The translations under genes were made by a program, and so were the position numbers. Shown here in pieces: positions 28,495 to 37,100 of a stretch of DNA of 64,000 bases. A model generated the notes under the pieces. The model was not told where the DNA came from. It did no database searches and was given only the letters and a program-made list of their open reading frames with translations. The stretch's first letter is position 1; each line of letters opens with the position of its first letter. Origin of the DNA: Streptomyces venezuelae ATCC 10712 (GTDB lineage: Bacteria; Actinomycetota; Actinomycetes; Streptomycetales; Streptomycetaceae); assembly GCF_008639165.1 (NCBI RefSeq), contig NZ_CP029197.1, positions 2,294,001 through 2,358,000 on the forward strand. Reading direction: 5' to 3'.

Positions 28495-29451
28495 ATGGCT
28501 GCTACGCCGCCCATCAAGCTGTCGGACATCGACAGCACTTTCCTGCCCGAGACCCTCGTCGGGCCCATCTTCGAGAAGTCCGTCGAGCAGTCGGCGGTCA
28601 TGTCGCTCGCCAAGCGCGTACCGCTGGCGATGACGGCGAACACCGCAGTCCCGGTGCCGCTCGACGTGCCGACGGCTGACTGGGTCGAGCAGGCCGGCCG
28701 AAAGCCGATCAGCACCGGCGGCGTCGACATCAAGCAGATGACCGGCAAGAAGATCGCGGTCTTGATCCCGGTCGCCATGGAGGTCGCCGACTCCAACGCG
28801 GCGGGCCTGTGGACGCAGCTGCAGCGCGACCTGCCGACCGCGTTCGCCCGGGCCTTCGACCGCGCCACGATCCACGGCAAGACGATGAAGGGCGCCACCG
28901 GGCCCTTCGCGGACTACCTGGCGATGACCACGAAGTCGGTCACCATCGGCGGCACGACGCAGGCCAACGGTGGCATCTACGGCGACATCGTCAAGGGTAT
29001 GAAGGAGACCATCGACGACGACTGGGACTACACCGGCACGGTCCTGGACCACCGGATGAAGCCCAGCCTCCTCGGAGCGACGGACACCACCGGCCGTCCC
29101 ATCTTCGTCGATACGACCCAGCCGGGTACCGGCGCCGCACTGGCCGGCACGTTGGTCGGCGAGCCGGTCGCATACTCCCGCAGCGTGTCCGGCAAGCTCC
29201 GTCGCCAGTCCGGGACCATCGACACTGGTCTGCGCGGCATCGGCGGCGACTGGTCGCAGACCGCCTACGGCGTCGGCATGGACATCACCGTCAAGATTTC
29301 CCGCGAGGCGACGTACATCGACGAGGATGGCGGCGTGCACTCCGCCTTCCAGGAGAACCTCGTGCTCCTCCTCGCGGAGGCCTATTACGGCTTCGTCCTC
29401 GGCGACGAGGAGGCCTTCGTGAAGTACCTGGCGGCCGGCGGCTCCTCCTGA
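28495..29451 (+). CDS. Major capsid protein, HK97 fold (318 aa)
   Basis: ATG at 28495 with AGAGAGG upstream. IDSTFLPETLVGPIFEKSVE, then KRVPLAMTANTAVPVP, then ADWVEQAGRKPIS, and the C-terminal AYGVGMDITVKISREATYID follow the order of actinophage HK97-type capsid proteins. The position behind the scaffold gene agrees. There is no N-terminal delta domain, consistent with a separate scaffold. The stop shares one base with the ATG of an inserted glycosyltransferase. Confidence 0.9.
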   Translation: MAATPPIKLSDIDSTFLPETLVGPIFEKSVEQSAVMSLAKRVPLAMTANTAVPVPLDVPTADWVEQAGRKPISTGGVDIKQMTGKKIAVLIPVAMEVADSNAAGLWTQLQRDLPTAFARAFDRATIHGKTMKGATGPFADYLAMTTKSVTIGGTTQANGGIYGDIVKGMKETIDDDWDYTGTVLDHRMKPSLLGATDTTGRPIFVDTTQPGTGAALAGTLVGEPVAYSRSVSGKLRRQSGTIDTGLRGIGGDWSQTAYGVGMDITVKISREATYIDEDGGVHSAFQENLVLLLAEAYYGFVLGDEEAFVKYLAAGGSS

Positions 29452-30470
29452 TGCCGGGCGTGGAGGGTGGCCGGGCGCCGATGCGGATCGTCGCCCGGCT
29501 GCACGGCTACCCGCCGCGCCACAACGCCGGTGCCGAGTGGATGGTCCACTCCCAGCTCCGGGCCCTCGTCGAGCGGGGCCACGACGTGTCGGTGTGGCTA
29601 TCCCGCTACACGGATGACAGGGCCGACTACGAGCTCGACGGCGTCCAGGTCATCCCGCTCCAGTCTCGCCTCGACGCCGGATCCGCAATCCGCAAGGCCG
29701 ACGTCGTGGTCTCTCACCTGGAGAACGTGCCCGCAGCCGGTGCGCTGGCCCGCGGGTACGGGAAGCCTCTGGCGGTGGTCTGTCACAACACCCACCGGCA
29801 GAGCTTCCGGGAGATGGCGGGCGGCTGTGACCTGGCCGTCTACAACTCGAACTGGATGAAGCGCGAAGCCGAGCTGTTCTTCGCCGAGTACCCGAAGGGA
29901 ATCCGGCCGGGCAGCGAAGTCATCGTCAGGCCGCCGGTCTTCGCCGAGGAGTACCGGACGAAGCCAGGCTCCAAGGTGACGCTCATCAACCTGAACGAGG
30001 AGAAGGGCGGTCGGCTCTTCGGGGAGCTCGCACGCCGGATGCCGGACGTCGAGTTTCTCGCGGTGACCGGCGCCTACGGCGAGCAGATCGTTCCCGACCT
30101 GCCGAACGTCGAAGTGATCAGCCACATGTGCGGCCACGACATGCGGGAGAAGGTGTACAGCCGCACGAAGGTGCTGCTGATGCCGTCCTCGTATGAGTCG
30201 TGGGGTAGGGCAGGCGTGGAGGCGCTCGCGAGCGGTTTGCCCGTGGTGGCCCACCCGACGCCTGGATTGTGTGAGTCCCTGGGCGAGGCTGGCGTGTTCG
30301 TCGATCTTCACGATGCCGAGGGGTACGAGTCGGTGATCCGGAAGCTCCTGTCGGATCCTGCGGAGTACCGGCTGGTGTCTAAACGGGCTAAGGCCCGCTC
30401 GGCGGAGCTCGACCCAACTGCCGATCTATCCGCCTGGGTTGACGCCGTAGAGAGTCTGGCTAGGCGATAG
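29451..30470 (+). CDS. GT-B (family 4-like) glycosyltransferase (339 aa)
   Basis: ATG at 29451 or, less likely, 29481. MRIVARLHGYPPRHNAGAEW is the N-terminal Rossmann start with an NAGAEW loop; KVLLMPSSYESWGRAGVEAL and ASGLPVVAHPTPGLCESLGE form the donor-binding C-domain, where the E(x7)E motif of GT4 enzymes is present as ESWGRAGVE. It sits between capsid and connector genes, where it is not part of the standard head set. Such a place suggests glycosylation of capsid or tail proteins, as known for several mycobacteriophages. Confidence 0.83.
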   Translation: MPGVEGGRAPMRIVARLHGYPPRHNAGAEWMVHSQLRALVERGHDVSVWLSRYTDDRADYELDGVQVIPLQSRLDAGSAIRKADVVVSHLENVPAAGALARGYGKPLAVVCHNTHRQSFREMAGGCDLAVYNSNWMKREAELFFAEYPKGIRPGSEVIVRPPVFAEEYRTKPGSKVTLINLNEEKGGRLFGELARRMPDVEFLAVTGAYGEQIVPDLPNVEVISHMCGHDMREKVYSRTKVLLMPSSYESWGRAGVEALASGLPVVAHPTPGLCESLGEAGVFVDLHDAEGYESVIRKLLSDPAEYRLVSKRAKARSAELDPTADLSAWVDAVESLARR

Positions 30471-30478
30471 AATGGAGC

Positions 30479-31084
30479 ATGGCATCCAACGTCAGACGTG
30501 ATCCTCTCGAACGGTTCGAAGAGCAGGTCGGCAAGTCCCCCAATGGCCACTGGGTGTGGGCCGGGGTGCTCTCTAATGGGTACGGAAACTTTTGGGACGG
30601 GATCCGCAAGGTTCCCGCTCACAGATGGGCCTACGAGTACTGGGTGGGCCCCATACCCGCTGGCATGCAGATCGATCATCTGTGTCGGATTCGTCAGTGC
30701 GTCAATCCGGAGCACCTCGAACCGGTAACTCCGCGAGAGAACGTGTTGCGCAGCGACAGCCCGCCCGGCCTCAGCTACCGCACTGGAAGGTGCAAGCACG
30801 GGCACGAGATGACGCCGGAGAACACCTCGTTCAACAAGGCGGGGAGTAGGCAGTGCAAGGCCTGCCGCCGTGCCTCCTTCAAGAGGTACAGGGAGAAGAA
30901 GCTGGGCAGGCCAGCCGAGGTCTACAACCGAGACAAGACGCACTGCCCCAAAGGGCACCCATACGACACCGAGAACACATACCTGGAGCCTGACGGCCGC
31001 GGCCGTCAGTGCCGGACGTGCAAGCGACAGAACAAGGTCGCAGCACGGGCGAGAGCCCGTGCCGTCTCAGTAGAAGCCCAGTAA
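30479..31084 (+). CDS. HNH homing endonuclease (201 aa)
   Basis: ATG at 30479. HNH_3-type motif: HRWAYEYWVGPIPAGMQIDH, then LCRIRQCVNPEHLEPVTPREN. Two zinc-ribbon-like units follow, CKHGHEMTPEN with CKACRR and CPKGHPYDTEN with CRTCKR, a tandem typical of DNA-binding tails of free-standing homing nucleases. Base composition is lower in GC than the flanks (for example the AT-rich lead-in at 30455-30480). It is probably selfish cargo that invaded the head operon between capsid and connector genes. Confidence 0.83.
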   Translation: MASNVRRDPLERFEEQVGKSPNGHWVWAGVLSNGYGNFWDGIRKVPAHRWAYEYWVGPIPAGMQIDHLCRIRQCVNPEHLEPVTPRENVLRSDSPPGLSYRTGRCKHGHEMTPENTSFNKAGSRQCKACRRASFKRYREKKLGRPAEVYNRDKTHCPKGHPYDTENTYLEPDGRGRQCRTCKRQNKVAARARARAVSVEAQ

Positions 31085-31094
31085 GGAGGCGGCG

Positions 31095-31511
31095 GTGACT
31101 TTCGTACCCCCGACGGCTGAGGAGCTGGGCCTCTATCTGGGCCTGGCGGAGATCGACGGCGAGCGGGCTGACCTGCTGATCAAGCAGGCTGTCGCACTGG
31201 CCGAGTCGGTGGTGAAGCCGCTTCCCGATCAGGCCACGGCAGTAGTCCTCTCGGTCGCCGGCCGTGCCTACATCAACCCGCAGCAGGTCACCTACGAGAC
31301 GATCGGGCCGCAGTCTGTGCAGCGCCCGGCCGGGTCTGGCGGCTTGTACCTCACGAAGGCGGACAAGGCGGCTCTGAAGGCTTTGGCCGGTAGGGGCGGG
31401 GCCTTCACGGTCGACCCGACTCCCGACGAGGCGACAGCGTCGCCTACGTGGCCGGTGATCGACGGGCGAGTTCCGGGTGAGCCTTACGAACCAGGCTGGG
31501 GGTACCGCTGA
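31095..31511 (+). CDS. Head-tail connector (gp6-like, 138 aa)
   Basis: GTG at 31095 with AAGGAGG upstream. A helical N-terminal half (ELGLYLGLAEIDGERADLLI, then QAVALAESVVKPLP) and a Pro/Gly-rich C-terminus correspond to gp6-like connectors, which form the ring under the portal. Its stop overlaps the next start by one base. Confidence 0.75.
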   Translation: MTFVPPTAEELGLYLGLAEIDGERADLLIKQAVALAESVVKPLPDQATAVVLSVAGRAYINPQQVTYETIGPQSVQRPAGSGGLYLTKADKAALKALAGRGGAFTVDPTPDEATASPTWPVIDGRVPGEPYEPGWGYR

Positions 31512-31873
31512 TGCCCGGCCCGTACCCGTTCGGCGAGACCGTGGTACGTCTACGGCGCGGGCCCTCGCCAGGCCGTGATCCTCGAGGCCAGCCGATCCCA
31601 GGCCCTCTCGTCGAGACCCTGGTCCTGGGGTGTGTGGTGACTCCCCGCCAGGCGGCTCCTCAGGTCGGCGGCGACGAACAGCAGGCCCGGGACACGGTGA
31701 TCGTCGGCTGGACGGTGTACGCCCCGCCCGGCACGAACTGGCTGACCACCGACCAGGTCAGGATCCGCGGCGAGACGTGCGAGATCACGGGCGAGCCGGG
31801 CGACTGGGGACGCTCGGTGTTCACCGGCACCGCGGGGCCTGTGCAGTTCGCGGCAGACCGCGTCACCGGATAG
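31511..31873 (+). CDS. Head closure/stopper protein (120 aa)
   Basis: ATG at 31511. Beta-rich protein with GETVVRLRRGPSPGRDPRGQ, then DTVIVGWTVYAPPGTNWLTT, then DQVRIRGETCEITGEPGDW. This follows the pattern of SPP1 gp16-like stoppers, which seal the connector after packaging. Confidence 0.75.
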   Translation: MPGPYPFGETVVRLRRGPSPGRDPRGQPIPGPLVETLVLGCVVTPRQAAPQVGGDEQQARDTVIVGWTVYAPPGTNWLTTDQVRIRGETCEITGEPGDWGRSVFTGTAGPVQFAADRVTG

Positions 31874-31896
31874 CCAACCGAGACAAGGAGGCTGCC

Positions 31897-32226
31897 GTGG
31901 CCGCAGCTCGTTTCAGGATGTCCAGGCGGGGAGTGGGGCAGCTCCTGCGCAGCGACCTGGTGCTCGCTGAGATGGTCCGCCGCGCTGAGGTCATCAAGGG
32001 AGTCGCGGAGGCTATCGCGCCTGTCGGCGGCCCAGAGGATCCGCACCGCGGCCTGTACAAGGACAGCTTTTTCGTGCAGCCGGTACGCCGCGGTGGCCGG
32101 CGACGGGATCGAGCTGTCGCGGTCGTGGGCAACACGGCTCCCCACGGGGCGCACGTCGAGTACGGCACGGAACGTGTCCGCGCCCACCACGTCCTTCTGC
32201 GCGCCGCTCAGGCAGGCGGCCGCTGA
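31897..32226 (+). CDS. Neck/tail-completion protein (HK97 gp10-like, 109 aa)
   Basis: GTG at 31897 with AAGGAGG upstream. VGQLLRSDLVLAEMVRRAEV and the C-terminal GNTAPHGAHVEYGTERVRAH match the gp10-like family that bridges connector and tail. It overlaps the next start by one base. Confidence 0.75.
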   Translation: MAAARFRMSRRGVGQLLRSDLVLAEMVRRAEVIKGVAEAIAPVGGPEDPHRGLYKDSFFVQPVRRGGRRRDRAVAVVGNTAPHGAHVEYGTERVRAHHVLLRAAQAGGR

Positions 32227-32627
32227 TGGCGGCGGTCGGGAGCGTCGACATCGAGCTTGAGCTCATCCAGTGGCTCCAGGCCCGAACCGGGCCGGATGTC
32301 GTCGTCCGCGACGAGGTCGACAACCGTCTCCTTGGCGAACTCCCCACGATCCAGGTCCAGCGGCTGCCTGCTGGCGGTGACGACGGCATCCGGCTCGACA
32401 GAGCCTTGGTTGACGTCGACGTCTACCACTCGACTCGGGCCGCGGCCATCGCTCTGGCCGCCCAGGTCCGGGGCTGGCTGCTTACGGACCTGCCCGGCAG
32501 CGTCACCGCCGCTGCCGTCTTCGGCCGGGTCACCTCGTCACCTCCGCCGGCAGTCCGCCCCTACGAGAACACGGCTCTGCGCCGAGTGGGCGCCACCTAC
32601 GAAATCTACAGTCACCCGGTCTCCTGA
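32226..32627 (+). CDS. Tail terminator protein (133 aa)
   Basis: ATG at 32226. DIELELIQWLQARTGPDVVV, then LPTIQVQRLPAGG, then VDVDVYHSTRAAAIALAAQV and a final YEIYSHPVS match lambda gpU / HK97 gp17-type tail terminators. Position before the major tail gene is canonical. Confidence 0.78.
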   Translation: MAAVGSVDIELELIQWLQARTGPDVVVRDEVDNRLLGELPTIQVQRLPAGGDDGIRLDRALVDVDVYHSTRAAAIALAAQVRGWLLTDLPGSVTAAAVFGRVTSSPPPAVRPYENTALRRVGATYEIYSHPVS

Positions 32628-32661
32628 CCGGCCTGGGCCCGCGCCGGACCCATCAGCTCCC

Positions 32662-32677
32662 GCCCGTGCGCGGGCTT
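32662..32677 (+). promoter_or_regulatory. Hairpin before the major tail gene
   Basis: GCCCG (32662-32666) and CGGGC (32671-32675) with TT behind form a short hairpin in the 69-bp gap between tail terminator and major tail genes. It may be a weak terminator or an RNA-processing element that sets the high dose of tail protein. Confidence 0.4.
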
Positions 32678-32696
32678 CCTCACGTCTGGAGACGTC

Positions 32697-33281
32697 ATGG
32701 TCAACATCACCCGCGCCGCGGACCTGCTCGAGGTCGGCGCCAACGGAGGCGGCTGGGTCGCGCCGCTCGGCACCGCATCGCCCGGCGACCCGCAGGTCCA
32801 GCCGCTCGCCCCCTGGCTCCCGCTCGGCGCCCTGTCCGACGATGGCCTCGTCCAGGGCTTCGAGGAGGACTCCCAGTCGTTCACGCCGTGGGGGTACACG
32901 TCGCCGATCCGGACGACGATCACCAGCTCCATCAGGACGTTCGCTGTGACCGCCTGGGAGACAGGACGGACCACGGTGCAGTCCCTGCAGTACCGCATCC
33001 CGGTCGAGGAGCTGGAGCCGGCGTCGGGCCTGACGACGTTCGCCGAGACCGCGTCGCCGGTGCCGGACCGCCGAGCCTTCTGGTTCGTCGTCCTGGACGG
33101 TGAGCTGCAGCGCGGCTTCTACATCCCGCAGGGCGAGATCACCGAGAGGTCGGACGTCACTCACAAGCAGGACGAGGTCGCCGGCTTCCAGTGGACGATC
33201 ACGTCCTACCCGGACGAGTCCGGGAACACGGTCTACCACGCCGACCGCGTCCCGGCGACCCCCGCCTACACGGGTTCCTGA
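32697..33281 (+). CDS. Major tail protein (194 aa)
   Basis: ATG at 32697 with TGGAG upstream. Beta-rich sequence with WLPLGALSDDGLVQGFEEDS, then YTSPIRTTITSSIRTFAVTA, then RRAFWFVVLDGELQRGFYIP, the standard order of actinophage major tail subunits that polymerise into the tail tube. A strong hairpin follows at 33287-33327, fitting separate high-level expression. Confidence 0.88.
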   Translation: MVNITRAADLLEVGANGGGWVAPLGTASPGDPQVQPLAPWLPLGALSDDGLVQGFEEDSQSFTPWGYTSPIRTTITSSIRTFAVTAWETGRTTVQSLQYRIPVEELEPASGLTTFAETASPVPDRRAFWFVVLDGELQRGFYIPQGEITERSDVTHKQDEVAGFQWTITSYPDESGNTVYHADRVPATPAYTGS

Positions 33282-33286
33282 TCGGG

Positions 33287-33327
33287 TGGACGGGCCGTCA
33301 ACCGTCGGCGCGGGCCCGGCCCGTCCA
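33287..33327 (+). terminator. Hairpin after the major tail gene
   Basis: TGGACGGGCC (33287-33296) pairs perfectly with GGCCCGTCCA (33318-33327) across 21 nt. No U-run follows. It probably attenuates transcription into the chaperone and tape-measure genes. Confidence 0.5.
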
Positions 33328-33368
33328 CCTGCACTTCGCCCGCGCCATCAACCTAGGAGGTCCGCGCC

Positions 33369-33695
33369 ATGACCGCACAGAGCACCACGCCTGCCACGGC
33401 TCAGGAAGCCGAAGCCGAGGGGCACTTCATCACCACTCAACTCGCCGGCAAGGACGTCGAGGTCGTCCCGGGCGGAGCCTGGCGCCAGTCCACCATGCGC
33501 AAGCTGCGGGCCGGCGACATCGACGGCTTCATGGAGGACGTGCTGAGCCCCGATTCCTACGAGATGTACCTGGACCTCGATCCCACCAACGACGAGGTCG
33601 GCGAGTTCGCCAACGCGGCTGGCGAGGCGTCGGGCGAGACGATGGGAAAGTCCAGTGGACCGTCGGCATCGTCGAGGCGCACGCGGAGGAAGTAG
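33369..33695 (+). CDS. Tail assembly chaperone, short form (gpG-like, 108 aa)
   Basis: ATG at 33369 with TAGGAGG upstream. The short product ends 46 nt after a GGGAAAG slippery heptamer. VVPGGAWRQSTMRKLRAGDI and DSYEMYLDLDPTNDEVGEF are typical of the first chaperone of siphophage tails. The chaperone binds the tape measure and recruits the major tail protein. Confidence 0.82.
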   Translation: MTAQSTTPATAQEAEAEGHFITTQLAGKDVEVVPGGAWRQSTMRKLRAGDIDGFMEDVLSPDSYEMYLDLDPTNDEVGEFANAAGEASGETMGKSSGPSASSRRTRRK

Positions 33696-34114
33696 AGGCC
33701 GACCTGGCCCGCTACTACCCCCGCGACTCCGACCAGATCGACGCCTGGTGGCGGGGCGAGATGACCTCCCGCCGGCTGCGGGTGCTGATCCAGCACTTGC
33801 CTCCGGAGTCGTCGACGATGACCGCGCTACGCAACGCCCTCACGCCGGAAGAGCTTGAGGCACAGGCGGACGAGGGGCAGCCAGAGAAGGGCCGCTGGTC
33901 GCAGGACCAGCAGCTGCTCGCGTCCTGCTACGACGCGCTGCGGCGAATCGAGCACGTCCTGATCTGCGTGAACACGGAGAAGAAGGCGGCATGGCCGGCT
34001 CGTCCGGAGCCCCTGCGACGCCCCGGGGCCGCCCCGAAGAAGGCCAAGACGGCGCGGCTCACGCAGTCCAACGCGGACCGGTTGTTCTCGCTCATCAACG
34101 GAGGCGCGGCCTGA
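33369..34114 (+). CDS. Tail assembly chaperone, -1 frameshift product (gpGT-like, 248 aa)
   Basis: The longer protein uses the first 94 codons of the short form, slips back one base on GGGAAAG (33644-33650) and continues as GKVQWTVGIVEAHAEEV to the stop at 34114. The downstream frame has no start of its own near the junction and encodes a helical domain (DQIDAWWRGEMTSRRLRVLI, then SCYDALRRIEHVLICVN) plus a basic tail (APKKAKTARLTQ). This matches the conserved G/GT arrangement of lambda and most siphophages. Confidence 0.82.
33644..33650 (+). promoter_or_regulatory. Programmed -1 slippery site GGGAAAG
   Basis: The heptamer reads G-GGA-AAG in the chaperone frame and GGG-AAA in the -1 frame, identical to the lambda G-T slippery sequence. 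It lies exactly where the upstream frame is about to end and the downstream frame is open. Confidence 0.85.
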
Positions 34115-34136
34115 CGCGCTGAGGGGAGGCCTCCCG

Positions 34137-37100
34137 ATGGCGATCCAGGTCGGCTCCGTCGAGGTTGATGTCGTCCCGAACACTCGCGGCATCTACGCCC
34201 AACTGCGGGCAGGTCTTGTGCCGGCAGCCACCCGAGCTGGCGAGGATGCCGGTGCAGCGGCGGGGCGAAGCTTCGGGCCGGCCATGCAGCGGCAGGTCGG
34301 TGACGTCGGCCTGCGGATCGGGGAGGAGATCGGGCAGCAGATCGCTACCCGCCTCACCGCGTCGCTGCGGGATTCGGTCCGCGACGGCGTCAACCAGGCG
34401 GGACGCACCGCGCGGCCTGCCGCCACCCGCCAGGGCGACGAGACAGCCGGGGCGTTCTCCAGGGCTCTCAGGACCCGCCTGGAGGCCGCCTTCAGGGCGC
34501 TTCCCCGGCTCACGATCGACGCCGATACGTCTGAGGCGGACTCCGACCTTCAGGCCCTGCGCTTCCGTATGGAGACGCTGGCCAACCAGCGCATCGGCAT
34601 CGACATCGAGGCCACTGACGCTCGCGCCGAAATCCGCCTCATCGAGGCGGAGCTGACCCGTCTCGGCGCCAGCCACCCGAACGTACAGGTCCGGGCGGAT
34701 ACGGCAAGGGCTCTGGCCGAGCTCGGCGCCGTCCATGCGGCCATCGACGCCGTCGACGGGAAGCGGGCACGCATCGACGTCGACACGGCCGGCGCGACGT
34801 CAGCGGTCCTCCACCTCGCTGTGGCGATCGGCGGTCTCGCGGCGCTTCCCGCGATCCCCGTTCTCGCTGCAGGTATCGGGGCGATCGGCTCGGCTGCCAT
34901 CGCGGCGGGCGTCGGCGTGGGCGCGCTAGCTGCCGTCGCAATCCCGGCCTTCGTCGGCATAGCAGGCGCCCTGCAGGCTCAGAAGGCCGCCCAAGACGCT
35001 GCGACTGCCTCGTCGCTCAAGGGCGCCCAGGCGGCCAGTCAAGGCGCGGCTCAGGTGCTGCAGATGGCCGGCGCGCAGCAGGCACTGGCGGCGGCTGAGC
35101 GAAACGGCGCACGCCAGGTGGCGCAGGCACAGCAGCAGGTCCGGCAGGCTCGCGTCGCGGCTGCGGATGCGGTCGTGCAGGCCGCAGAACGGAACGCTCA
35201 GGCGGCTCGCGCAATCGAGGACGCCGAGCGGTCCCTGGCCCGCTCCCAGAAGGACGCCAAGCGCGCGCAGGAAGACCTCACGGATGCCCGTCGGGAGGCG
35301 GCGCAGGAGCTCGAGGATTTGAACTCCCGCCTGGCAGGAGCCGAGCTGTCCCAGAGGGACGCTGTGCTTGGCGTGAAGGAGGCTCAGGCCGAGCTCAACG
35401 CCACCATGCGGGACGCCAGCGCGTCGCAGATCGACAAGGACCGTGCCCAGCTCGCCTACGACCAGGCTGTGCAGCGCCTCAAGGAGCAGTCCACCGAGAC
35501 CAAGCGGCTCAAGCAGGAGACCACGGAGGCGAACCGGGCGGGCATCGAGGGGTCGGACACGGTTCGCTCAGCGCAGGAGCGACTCGCTGACGCTCAGCAG
35601 GAAGTGGCCGACAAGTCGCGCGCGGTACGGGACGCGCAGATCGAGGCCGCTCGGACGCAGGTCGAGACTGCCCGGCAGATCGCTCAAGCCCAGGAGCGGG
35701 TCGGCGAAGCAACGGCGAATGTGGCCCAGGCGCAGCAGTCCGCTGCTGAGGCAGTGGCTTCCGCCCAGCGCCAGATCGCCTCCGCGTCGCTCTCGGCGGC
35801 CGGAGGCATAGATCAGGCTGCCCTGGCGCAGGCGAAATACCAGGCGGCCCTCGACAAGCTGTCTCCGTCGGCGCGGGCAACGTTCGACGCCTTCCAGTCC
35901 CTGCGGACGATGTTCAAGGCATGGTCGACAGCGCTGCAGCCGCAGGTCATGCCCATCTTCACCCGTGCCCTTGAGGGCCTGAAGAACAGCCTGCCGGGGC
36001 TCACGCCGTTCGTCATGGCCGCGGCGCGGGCCATCGGAGACCTGCAGGACCGGGTCTCTCGAGGCTTCAAGTCGCCTTGGTGGCTGCAGTTCAAGAAGGA
36101 CCTGGCCGGCTCGGTGTACCCGGCTCTCATCGGGTTCGGAGTCGGCTTCGGCCGGATCTTCAAGGGCGCGGCCGGCATCGTCCAGGCATTTCTGCCGCAC
36201 ATGGACTCCATCAGCCAGCGGATGCAGGACATCACAGGCAGGTTCGCGACCTGGGGCACTGGCCTGAAGGGCTCGGAGAAGTTTGAGCGCTTCCTCGCCT
36301 ACGCCTCCAAGCAGGGGCCGATCCTTGCTGGGGTCCTGGGCGACATCGGCTCGGCTCTCTACCAGATCGCGAAGGCTGCTGCGCCGCTGTCCGGGCCGGT
36401 CCTCACCGCGCTGGGTGCGGTGGCTTCGGCGCTGGCAAGCATCGCCGAGACGCTCCCGTGGCTGATCCAGCTGATGTACGCGGCGTGGGTGGTGACGAAG
36501 CTGTGGACGCTCGCGATGATCGCGTTCAATCTCGTGTTGGCGGCCAACCCCATCACGTTGATCATCATCGGGATCGTGGCCCTCGTCGCCGCGGTCGTCT
36601 ACGCCTACAAGCACTTCGGTTGGTTCCGGGACACCGTTCAGGCAGTGTGGGCAGGCATCCAGGTCGCTGCGAAGTGGGCGTGGGAGAACGTCCTCAAGCC
36701 GGTGTTCGCGGCTCTGGTGGTCGCGTTCAAGGTGGTCGCGGCAGCTGCGGTGTGGCTGTGGCAGACGATCCTCAAGCCCGTCTTCACGTTCATCGCCGAC
36801 GCGGCCGCGATCCTCGCCACCGTCGTCCTGACGATCCTCATCGCGCCCTTGGTGCTCGCCTTCAAGGCTCTGGCCGCGGTTGCCGAGTGGCTGTGGAACA
36901 ACGTCTTGGCGCCCGCCTTCAAGGGCATCGCGAAGGACGCCACATGGCTGTGGCAGACGATCCTGAAGCCTGTCTTCCAGGCGATTGCCGCGGCGCTGAG
37001 GTGGCTGTGGGAGAACGTGGCTAAGCCTGTCTTCGAGCACTTCAAGAGGGGCTTCAAGCAGCTCGGCGAGGTGGCGAAGTGGGTGTGGGGCAACGCCCTG

